Source: Pontibacter sp. SGAir0037
Lineage (GTDB): Bacteria > Bacteroidota > Bacteroidia > Cytophagales > Hymenobacteraceae
Length of the DNA stretch: 64,000 nucleotides
Direction: 5' to 3'
Assembly (NCBI RefSeq): GCF_005491705.1
Contig: NZ_CP028092.1
Span: 4,960,001-5,024,000, forward strand
In this document: one piece after another, positions 16,948-23,932 of the stretch
Layout: the number at the start of each line of letters is the position of its first letter
How positions within the stretch are numbered: the first letter of the stretch is position 1
Notes under the pieces: generated by a model
Databases searched by the model: none
What the model was told of the DNA's origin: nothing
Seen by the model: only the letters and a program-made list of their open reading frames with translations
Made by a program: the position numbers and the translations under genes

Positions 16948-17799
16948 GTGAATAAGAAAGAAATAAAGGCACTGGTGTCGTTGTTGGATGACCATGATTA
17001 TGAGGTGGCCTCGCATGTAGAGCAGAAGATCGTGTCGCTGGGAGAAAGTATTATCCCTTTTTTAGAAGAAGAGTGGGAAGAAACACTGGATGCTGACCTG
17101 CAGAAGAAGCTGGAAGATCTGATTCATAATTTGCAGTTTGAAGGCCTGCTCGCAAGGTTAAAGGAATGGAAGGATAGCGGCGCTGAGAACCTGATTGAAG
17201 GAATCTGGCTGGTAAATACGTATTTGTATCCTGATGTGGAGTTAGCCACAATTACGAAAGCACTGGATCAGCTGTACTACGATGCCTGGACCAATCTACG
17301 GGAAGATATGCATCCTTACGACCAGGTGAAAGCCTTGAACAATGTGCTGTTCAGGGATAAGAAGTTTTCTGCGAATACAAAGAACTTTCACTCCCCGGCC
17401 AACTCTATGCTGCACCTGGCTCTGGAAACCAAGCGGGGTAATCCACTTACACTTTGTGTCATTTACATGACCATCGCACAACGGCTGAAGATGCCGGTTT
17501 ACGGCGTAAACCTTCCAAACCTCTTTATATTAACGTATAAAATGGAAGGCCTGCAGCAGTTTTACATTAATGTGTACAACAAAGGACTGATTCTTTCTAA
17601 GGGAGATATTGATAACTATATCCTGCAGCTTAACCTGAACCCGATCGATATTTTTTACGAGCCGTGCCCGAATCTGGACATTGTGAAGCGTGCGCTTAGA
17701 AATCTGGCTTTCTCTTTTGAGAAAACAAACGATCTGGAAAAGGCGACGGAGGTAACAAAGCTGCTTACTGCTATTTCAGACGATGATCCTGCTGTATAA
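16948..17799 (+). CDS. SirB1-type transglutaminase-like protein
   Basis: A 283-residue protein of the SirB1 / Transglut_core2 family. The core GNPLTLCVIYMTIAQRL ... GVNLPNLFIL (residues about 168-200) carries the single cysteine at the place of the transglutaminase nucleophile. The N-terminal 70 residues look like HEAT-type helices (LLDDHDYEVASHVEQKI). Related proteins have no firmly established reaction. Translation probably begins at GTG 16948. Confidence 0.82.
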   Translation: MNKKEIKALVSLLDDHDYEVASHVEQKIVSLGESIIPFLEEEWEETLDADLQKKLEDLIHNLQFEGLLARLKEWKDSGAENLIEGIWLVNTYLYPDVELATITKALDQLYYDAWTNLREDMHPYDQVKALNNVLFRDKKFSANTKNFHSPANSMLHLALETKRGNPLTLCVIYMTIAQRLKMPVYGVNLPNLFILTYKMEGLQQFYINVYNKGLILSKGDIDNYILQLNLNPIDIFYEPCPNLDIVKRALRNLAFSFEKTNDLEKATEVTKLLTAISDDDPAV

Positions 17800-17801
17800 G
17801 C

Positions 17802-17872
17802 ATAAACATTCCAATAAAGCACAAAGGCCACTCTGTTAAAGAGTGGCCTTTGTGCTTTATTGGAATGTTTAT
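17802..17872. terminator. bidirectional terminator with 33-bp perfect stem
   Basis: Arms 17802-17834 and 17840-17872 are exact reverse complements with a 5-base loop. It fills the gap between the SirB1-type gene (+) and the redoxin gene (-) and serves both. Confidence 0.9.
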
Positions 17873-18451
17873 TTACAGCTTCTTAATCATGCAGCCTGTA
17901 GCACGTTTGTCTAGAATCGTAACTGTTTTATTTGCCAGCACCTCATCAATAACACTTTTCAGGTAATTGTTTTTTACAGCCGATTCTGCCTGAGGGTTGT
18001 CATCAATGGCTCCTTTATATTTTAATGTAAACTCTCCGTTGTTGTTATTTAATACAAAAGCTTCAGGCATGCGGGTAGCTCCGAACTGCGAAGTTACTTT
18101 TTGGCTGTCATCGGCCAGGTATGGGAAATTATAGTTTTTAGAGGCAAGCTCTTTAAGCGTTTCAGCGCCTGTACCCGGATTTATGAAAATAAACTGTACT
18201 CCCTGGCTCGCATAAGAAGTGGAGAGTGTTACCAGCCGGTTTTCATATTGTGTGGCGTAAGGGCATTGGCTGTTGGTAAAAACAAGTACAACCGTTTTGC
18301 TTTTGGCAAAATCGCTCAACGAAAAGCTTCTGTTAGAAGCATCTTTCAGAGTGAAATTAGCAACTTTATCACCTAACTGGTAGGCCCCAGACTGCGCAGC
18401 AGCACCAAGGGTGACCAGTAAGGTTACCATAAAAGAAATAAGAAGTTTCAT
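17873..18451 (-). CDS. secreted redoxin-family protein
   Basis: A 192-residue exported thioredoxin-fold protein (signal peptide to about residue 20). The AhpC/TSA-like region shows DKVANFTLKDASN, VVLVFTNSQCPYA and the cis-Pro segment TRMPEAFVL. In place of CxxC there is a single Cys63 (CPYA), and a second cysteine sits near the C-terminus (C187 in TGCMIKK), a layout of peroxiredoxin-like proteins with a distant resolving cysteine. It may reduce peroxides or thiols in the periplasm. It starts 24 bases after the PPTase gene on the same strand. Confidence 0.85.
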   Translation of the reverse strand: MKLLISFMVTLLVTLGAAAQSGAYQLGDKVANFTLKDASNRSFSLSDFAKSKTVVLVFTNSQCPYATQYENRLVTLSTSYASQGVQFIFINPGTGAETLKELASKNYNFPYLADDSQKVTSQFGATRMPEAFVLNNNNGEFTLKYKGAIDDNPQAESAVKNNYLKSVIDEVLANKTVTILDKRATGCMIKKL

Positions 18452-18475
18452 ATAGATAAGATTCTATTGCCGTGT

Positions 18476-19117
18476 TTAAAAACTGTCTATGCCATACGTT
18501 AAAATATGACTCAGAACGGTTTCATGTTGAATATGATACAATTTAGTTAAATTATCTGTCTGTACATAACCCTGCAGCTTATGATGGTTGGCTGCATTGG
18601 GAGGAAGTACGAGTAAATTTTCTTTAAAGATCAAATTTCTCCTGCTGTATAATTTATACAATGTTTCTTTAGCGCTCCAGTAAAGGCAGGTTTTTTCTGT
18701 ATCGCCCGAGGTGTATAGCAGCTCTTCTTCCGTTAAAACCCTGTTAGCCACACGAAGCACTTTAGAACTGATATATTCAACATCTATGCCAACTTCATAA
18801 GTATCAGAGAGTATTACCGCAGCCAGATCAGTCGTATGTGAGATGGAAACATGTATGCCTGAAGAAGCAAATTCAGGCTTGCCGTTTTCACTCCGCAACA
18901 GTTGGAGTGGTTCGCTTGTAAAGTGCTGCAGCAGTTGATATACAAGTACCCGGCTTGCCAGCCATTCCTTTTGTCGCTTTGGGTGCGGAAAAACAGGTAT
19001 AGCGCTATGGTCGATGTAATCAGGCAAATGCTGCAGGAGTTCCTCCGGACTTTCTGTAATTGACCAGACACCTAATAAGGTATGTGGGTGAAGTTGTTTT
19101 GTGAAAAGCAGGGGCAT
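18476..19117 (-). CDS. 4'-phosphopantetheinyl transferase (Sfp type)
   Basis: A 213-residue enzyme that moves phosphopantetheine from CoA to carrier proteins. The magnesium-binding motif GIDVE (D112, E114) and WSAKETLYK (K150, E151) are intact, and SISHT precedes them. The length is typical of the Sfp branch rather than AcpS. No polyketide or peptide synthetase is near, so fatty-acid ACP is a likely target. I use the ATG at 19117, not the TTG two codons upstream. Confidence 0.92.
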   Translation of the reverse strand: MPLLFTKQLHPHTLLGVWSITESPEELLQHLPDYIDHSAIPVFPHPKRQKEWLASRVLVYQLLQHFTSEPLQLLRSENGKPEFASSGIHVSISHTTDLAAVILSDTYEVGIDVEYISSKVLRVANRVLTEEELLYTSGDTEKTCLYWSAKETLYKLYSRRNLIFKENLLVLPPNAANHHKLQGYVQTDNLTKLYHIQHETVLSHILTYGIDSF

Positions 19118-19217
19118 AAGCAAACAGCAAGCGCAGGTTTTATAAAACGTTAGCCAAAGGATTAGCTCTTTTTATCGTAAATTTAGGCAAATTTTAAACT
19201 TTACAGTTATTTCGCTT

Positions 19218-20138
19218 ATGGCCAGCCAAGTAAAAGTACAGAAAGTAGCCACGCTCACAGGCCATCGCGATTGTGTGTATACGCTGGAGCGGGCAGGGGA
19301 GACGCACCTGTTTTTTTCTGCAGGGGGTGATGGGCTGGTGGCACAGTGGGACCTGAACGACCCTGAAAATGGCGAGCTGATTGCTAATGCTGAAAAATCG
19401 GTGTATGCTTTGCGTTACCTGCCAGAGCGGCACCTGTTGCTGATAGGGCAGAATACGGAAGGACTGCAGGTAATCGATTTGCAGGATAAAAAAATTCTAA
19501 AATCAGTGGCACTGCCTAAAGTGCCTATTTTTGATATTGTTGCGTCTGCCGTAACCGGAAAATTATATGTGGCACTGGGCAACGGTGGTATTTGCGTACT
19601 CAACCTCGAAACCTTTGCGCTGGAGACGATCATCAGAAAGTCTGACCAGAGTGCGCGCTGCCTGGCAATTAACCAGCATACCCAGGAACTTGCCGCAGGC
19701 TACAGCGACAATACCGTTCGTATTTTTGATCTGGCTACTATGCAGCAGAAGTATGAGCTAAAGCAACATACCAATTCTGTGTTTGCCATGGCTTATTCAC
19801 CTGAAGGCGATTTGCTTCTGACAGGTGGCCGCGATGCACATCTGCGGGTATGGGAGGCAAAACAGGAGTACAAAGAAAGGGGGTACCTGATCGCGCACAT
19901 GTACACCATCAATCACATCGCTTATAGCCCTGATGGCCGCTACTTTGCCACCTGCAGCATGGATAAATCCATTAAAATATGGAATGCCCAAACTTTTAAG
20001 TTATTGAAAGTGATCGATAAAGTTCGTAACGCAAGCCATGGCACATCTGTCAATAAATTATTTTGGACGGCTCATCAGAATCAGTTAGTTTCGTGTAGCG
20101 ATGATCGTACCATCTCAGTTTGGGATATAAATTTTTAG
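19218..20138 (+). CDS. WD40 repeat protein
   Basis: A 306-residue cytoplasmic beta-propeller with about seven WD40 blades. Clear blades include LTGHRDCVYTL, the GH...VFAMAYSPEGDLLLTGGRDAHLRVW block and HIAYSPDGRYFATCSMDKSIKIW, with a final SCSDDRTISVW. There is no signal peptide and no other domain. WD40 proteins act as binding scaffolds; the partner is unknown. The divIVA-like gene starts four bases after its stop, so they form one transcript. Confidence 0.93.
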   Translation: MASQVKVQKVATLTGHRDCVYTLERAGETHLFFSAGGDGLVAQWDLNDPENGELIANAEKSVYALRYLPERHLLLIGQNTEGLQVIDLQDKKILKSVALPKVPIFDIVASAVTGKLYVALGNGGICVLNLETFALETIIRKSDQSARCLAINQHTQELAAGYSDNTVRIFDLATMQQKYELKQHTNSVFAMAYSPEGDLLLTGGRDAHLRVWEAKQEYKERGYLIAHMYTINHIAYSPDGRYFATCSMDKSIKIWNAQTFKLLKVIDKVRNASHGTSVNKLFWTAHQNQLVSCSDDRTISVWDINF

Positions 20139-20142
20139 AGTT

Positions 20143-21108
20143 ATGAAGATTACACCATTAGAAATCAGACAAAAGACATTTGAGAAAGCTTTCAGGGGAT
20201 TGGACAAAGATGAGGTAAATGCTTTTTTGCTGACCCTCTCTCAGCAGTGGGAAAAGCTTTTGGATGAAAACAAAGACCTGCGCATGAAGCTGGATGCGTC
20301 GCATCGCGAGACTCAGAAGCTGCGTGAAGTGGAATCTTCGCTCTATAAAACTTTAAAAACAGCTGAAGATACAGGAAACAGTATTCTGGAACAGGCAAAC
20401 AAATCATCGGAGCTGAAAGTGCGCGAGGCACAGTTAAAGGCAGATGAGCTTTTAAGCCAGGCGCGCAACCAGGCACGTCAGGTTTTAGAAGACGCTTCCA
20501 AACAATCGGAACGTATGGTGGCTGAAATGCAGCAGGAGGTAAAAGCGCTGGAGCAGGATTATCAGCGACTGGAGGGTTACCTGGAGTCGATGGTGCGTGA
20601 CCTGAAACATTTGGCTAATGATGCTTTAGAGAAAGTAGAAAAGGCAAATGCAAAACCAAAAACCTCTACATCAAGTATTCTTTCAAGAGCAGCCAGTGTG
20701 CAAGTGCAACAAGCTGAGCTGTTGCAAAAACTGAAAGATATGAACACAGCATCCGAAAATAAACCATACCAGTTAGCGGCTTCTACAGCGGCTAATGCTC
20801 CTATAGCAGTAAGAAATGGCAACGGATTTGATCCTTTTGGAGATCCTGCCCCAGATGTAACACAGCCGCACCCGGAAATTCCTAATCCGGTTACGCCTGT
20901 GCCTAATATACCTGCCCCTGAAATTGAGCAACCTGAGCCTGATTATCCTGGCCGTGTGCCAGCTCCGGGTATCGAAAAGCCAATTCCTGATATTGAACCT
21001 GTAACGCCGGATGAGCCTGAAATTCAGCCTCCTCTTACCGAACCTTCCAAAAACCAGGTAAATGCGCCTATCAGGCAAACGGCTGGGTCCTTCTTCGACG
21101 AAATATAA
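20143..21108 (+). CDS. DivIVA-domain protein
   Basis: A 321-residue protein. Residues 1-45 match the DivIVA membrane-curvature-binding domain (MKITPLEIRQKTFEKAFRGLDKDEVNAFL). Residues about 45-190 form a long coiled coil, followed by a linker and a Pro/Glu/Asp-rich low-complexity region (about 235-300) ending in GSFFDEI. DivIVA proteins mark curved membranes at poles or septa. Members in Bacteroidota are little studied. Flanked by the WD40 gene (4 bases) and folB (9 bases). Confidence 0.9.
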   Translation: MKITPLEIRQKTFEKAFRGLDKDEVNAFLLTLSQQWEKLLDENKDLRMKLDASHRETQKLREVESSLYKTLKTAEDTGNSILEQANKSSELKVREAQLKADELLSQARNQARQVLEDASKQSERMVAEMQQEVKALEQDYQRLEGYLESMVRDLKHLANDALEKVEKANAKPKTSTSSILSRAASVQVQQAELLQKLKDMNTASENKPYQLAASTAANAPIAVRNGNGFDPFGDPAPDVTQPHPEIPNPVTPVPNIPAPEIEQPEPDYPGRVPAPGIEKPIPDIEPVTPDEPEIQPPLTEPSKNQVNAPIRQTAGSFFDEI

Positions 21109-21117
21109 GGAAACGCA

Positions 21118-21468
21118 ATGGGACAGATTGCATTGGAAGGAATGGAGTTCTTTGCCTTCCATGGCTATTATGATGAGGAGCAGAAGATTGGCAATAAGTA
21201 CGGCATCGATCTGTATATTGAAACAGATTTAAGCCGTGCTGCCGAAAGCGATGAGCTGCAGCAAACTGTAAATTATGAGGTGCTGTATGCACTGGCGCTG
21301 GAAGAAATGAAAATTCCTGCGCGGTTGCTGGAGCATATCGGGCATCGCATCATTGATCGTGTGTATGAACACTTTCCGTTTGTGCAATCTGTTAAGATCA
21401 GCGTGTATAAGTTTAACCCTCCCTTGGGTGGCATTTGCAAGTGGGCAAAGGTGTCGCTGGAGAAGTAA
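21118..21468 (+). CDS. folB: dihydroneopterin aldolase
   Basis: A 116-residue folate enzyme that cleaves 7,8-dihydroneopterin to 6-hydroxymethyl-dihydropterin and glycolaldehyde. The family features ALEGMEFFAFHGYYDEEQKIGN, VNYEVLY, RLLEHIGHRI and the C-terminal KFNPPLGG are all present. It is third in the WD40-divIVA-folB unit and ends at a 54-bp palindrome. Confidence 0.96.
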   Translation: MGQIALEGMEFFAFHGYYDEEQKIGNKYGIDLYIETDLSRAAESDELQQTVNYEVLYALALEEMKIPARLLEHIGHRIIDRVYEHFPFVQSVKISVYKFNPPLGGICKWAKVSLEK

Positions 21469-21479
21469 TAAGCTGAAAT

Positions 21480-21533
21480 CCTACTAAAGAGCGTGGCCTG
21501 ACTCATATGAGTCAGGCCACGCTCTTTAGTAGG
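21480..21533. terminator. 54-bp perfect palindrome, bidirectional terminator
   Basis: Two 27-base arms (21480-21506, 21507-21533) are exact reverse complements with no spacer. It lies between the converging folB and IscA-type genes. Confidence 0.85.
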
Positions 21534-21550
21534 AAGAAAAGGAGGTGCTT

Positions 21551-21898
21551 TTAAGCAGAGAAAGAGCTACCGCAACCGCAGGTGCTGGTTGCCTGAGGGT
21601 TGTTAAACGTAAATCCGCGGGCGTTAAGGCCATCTTGGAAATCTACTTGCATACCCATAACATACATACCATGCTTCTTGTCCATGATTAGGTTTACACC
21701 GTCAAGGTCAAATACTTCGTCTGCTTCTTTTGCTTTATCAAAGCCAAGCAGGTAAGACATACCTGAGCAGCCGCCGCCCTGAACGCCCACGCGTAATCCG
21801 TAATCAGCTGGTACGTTCTTTTCTTGCATTATATTTTTAACTTCAGCCAGTGCTCTTTCTGTGAGCGTGATAGGTGCAGTTTTAGTTTCTGTTGCCAT
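21551..21898 (-). CDS. HesB/IscA-type iron-sulfur cluster assembly protein
   Basis: A 115-residue A-type carrier of Fe-S clusters. The three cluster-binding cysteines are present: C44 in QGGGCSGMSY and C107/C109 in the C-terminal CGCGSSF. It resembles ErpA/SufA/IscA equally. No suf or isc genes are adjacent. It is a single-gene unit converging on folB. Confidence 0.95.
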   Translation of the reverse strand: MATETKTAPITLTERALAEVKNIMQEKNVPADYGLRVGVQGGGCSGMSYLLGFDKAKEADEVFDLDGVNLIMDKKHGMYVMGMQVDFQDGLNARGFTFNNPQATSTCGCGSSFSA

Positions 21899-22054
21899 AA
21901 TGATCTGATTCTTTTATGAACCGTAAATTTACATATTTTTTAATAAATAAATCTTCACGGCTACCATACGTTCTATTTAAACAGGTATAAACCGAAAATG
22001 ATTCACGTAGGATAAATTAATTTTTCCCGATATTTATTCACTCAAACGATATCT

Positions 22055-22588
22055 ATGCAACAGACTTCCATCTTCATGATTGAACTTCTTAAACTGACAC
22101 TGCCGGCTCTTATTATTGCTGGTGCCATGTATTTATTGGTAAAGAACTACCTGGAGAAAGAGCAACGGGTAAGGGCACTGGAACTACGCATGAAAAATGC
22201 AGAAACGGTACTGCCTATTCGTTTGCAGGCTTATGAGCGGATCACATTGCTGCTGGAGCGTATCAGCCCTGGCAATCTGTTATTGCGTATAAGCGGGGCC
22301 GGGAGTACGGCCACAGAGTACCATCGGCAGCTCTTATCTGAAATACGGGAAGAATTCAATCATAACCTGTCGCAGCAGGTGTATATGTCTGACCAGGCGT
22401 GGCAGCAGGTAAAGCAGGCACGTGAAGAGATAGTGGCTTTAATTAACAAAGCCTATCAGCAAATGCCAGATGATGCAAAAGGAAATGATCTGGCTAAGCG
22501 CATCCTGGAAACTATACTGGGCGGTGAGCAGGACCCGACTGCGCGTGCCATCAGTGCGATAAAGCAAGAGATAGCCCAGGTTTTCTGA
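22055..22588 (+). CDS. membrane-anchored conserved hypothetical protein
   Basis: A 177-residue protein with one N-terminal membrane helix (residues about 8-26, LLKLTLPALIIAGAMYLLV) followed by an all-helical cytoplasmic part with ELRMKNAETVLPIRLQAYERITLLLERISP. I recognise this as a type often found as a conserved hypothetical in Bacteroidota (I believe DUF7935, not certain). A start at M8 is also possible. Its 3' flank is a 115-base inverted-repeat region shared with the convergent aminotransferase gene. Confidence 0.75.
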   Translation: MQQTSIFMIELLKLTLPALIIAGAMYLLVKNYLEKEQRVRALELRMKNAETVLPIRLQAYERITLLLERISPGNLLLRISGAGSTATEYHRQLLSEIREEFNHNLSQQVYMSDQAWQQVKQAREEIVALINKAYQQMPDDAKGNDLAKRILETILGGEQDPTARAISAIKQEIAQVF

Positions 22589-22617
22589 TAATAAACAAGT
22601 TTTTTATAAACTTCTTA

Positions 22618-22732
22618 AAGCGGCCTGAAAAGAAAAAGCTAAGCCTACCAATACAATTTTTAAAGCCATCGGCATCAATCAAAAGCTGATTTGCTGCTAC
22701 AGCTGTAAATTAAAAAATTGTAGGAGCCGCTT
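22618..22732. repeat. nested inverted repeats between convergent genes
   Basis: Three nested arm pairs: AAGCGGC (22618-22624) with GCCGCTT (22726-22732); TACAATTTTT (22652-22661) with AAAAATTGTA (22713-22722), the latter flanked by CCTAC/GTAGG remnants; and AGCTG with CAGCT in the middle. It could be a terminator for both genes or a worn mobile palindrome. Confidence 0.5.
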
Positions 22733-22735
22733 CTG

Positions 22736-23824
22736 TTAGCCTACTAACTCCTGCAGCTTTTCAACCAAAGCCTGTACCTGTTCTACACTGTGAGCAGGAA
22801 AACTGGCAATTCTGATCTGCTTCTCTTTATAGTCGCCATAGCCGCTGCCAACAGCCATGTTGTATGGAGCCAGCAATTTATTTACTTCGGATGCCGGTAA
22901 AATGGTATTGGCTACAATGGTTGTAACGGAGCGATGGGCTTGCTCCTGTACTGCAGCAGAAAAGTTTTTGCTGACCTTTATATACTCATAGATAAGCTGT
23001 GCTTTGGTTGCTGCTTCTTCTCTGATTGTTTCTATTCCTTTCTGAAGCATGTCTTCCACCACCTTGCCCAGCAGGTATAAGTTGAGCACATTTGGTGTTT
23101 CTACAGTTTGGTTTGCCTTTGCCTTGCTAAGCATGGCAGGTATACTATGGTAAGAGCCAAGCGAAACTCCCTTTGCCTGCAAAGCTTCTGCCTTCGCTAC
23201 ACACCGGTTGTTCAGAAGCCAGACACCTAAGCCAGCCGGAAGCCCGAAGCATTTCTGAACCGAAAAATAAACAGAATCAACTTGATTGAAATCAAAGGCC
23301 GGAATAGGAAGCGAAGAAACGGCATCTACAAAAAGAAGCGTATCCGGACTTACTTTCTCCCTGAACTTGTTGATTTCCGCCACAGGCATACTGGCACCTG
23401 AGCTGGTTTCGTTTTGTACAAGAGCTACTAATTCAGCTGTGGCAGGAACATGTATACTTGCAGCATCAAAGCCTTGTGTAAAGGGTGCTTCATATTTAGT
23501 TGCTTTACGCCCCAATTCCCCTGATACCTGGTAAAAGCGTTTTGAAAAGGAGCCGTTTACCAAGTGAAAACTTTCGTGTTCTACTGTATTCTGAATGGCT
23601 CTTTCCCATATTTCGTTGGCCGACGACAGAAACAGCACCTCATAATTATCCGGCAACTGAAGCAGGGTGCGCAGTTCAGCTTCGGCATGTGCATAAATAT
23701 CTTTAAACTGCTGGCTGCGGTGCGAAATACTTCCAATTTTATCTTCTAAAGCACTTTGTATGTGCTTTGCAACTGTAGGATATAATTCTGAAGGCCCTGG
23801 CGTAAAGAAAATCTTATTAGTCAT
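22736..23824 (-). CDS. class V aminotransferase, probable phosphoserine aminotransferase
   Basis: A 362-residue PLP enzyme of fold type I. The N-terminus KIFFTPGPSELYP fits class V, the PLP lysine lies in YFSVQKCFGLPAG, and VDAVSS holds the ring-binding aspartate. It lies 108 bases after the SerB-SerA fusion on the same strand, so the likely job is 3-phosphohydroxypyruvate to phosphoserine (SerC step). An alanine-glyoxylate aminotransferase-like activity is the alternative from sequence alone. The ATG at 23824 is used; the frame extends 16 codons further without support. Confidence 0.85.
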   Translation of the reverse strand: MTNKIFFTPGPSELYPTVAKHIQSALEDKIGSISHRSQQFKDIYAHAEAELRTLLQLPDNYEVLFLSSANEIWERAIQNTVEHESFHLVNGSFSKRFYQVSGELGRKATKYEAPFTQGFDAASIHVPATAELVALVQNETSSGASMPVAEINKFREKVSPDTLLFVDAVSSLPIPAFDFNQVDSVYFSVQKCFGLPAGLGVWLLNNRCVAKAEALQAKGVSLGSYHSIPAMLSKAKANQTVETPNVLNLYLLGKVVEDMLQKGIETIREEAATKAQLIYEYIKVSKNFSAAVQEQAHRSVTTIVANTILPASEVNKLLAPYNMAVGSGYGDYKEKQIRIASFPAHSVEQVQALVEKLQELVG

Positions 23825-23890
23825 GGAAAAGGTATTGCAGATAAATGAGCAGAACGTTACTGATACTGGCAATAGGTTAGGTATACCATA

Positions 23891-23924
23891 GCTACTCCCG
23901 CGCCCAATCAGCGACAGGAGTAGC
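23891..23924 (-). promoter_or_regulatory. hairpin between serA-like and aminotransferase genes
   Basis: An 8-bp inverted repeat (GCTACTCC 23891-23898, GGAGTAGC 23917-23924) starts nine bases after the SerB-SerA stop. There is no strong T-run, so partial termination or mRNA stabilisation between the two genes is as likely as full termination. Confidence 0.4.
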
Positions 23925-23932
23925 CTTAGCTA

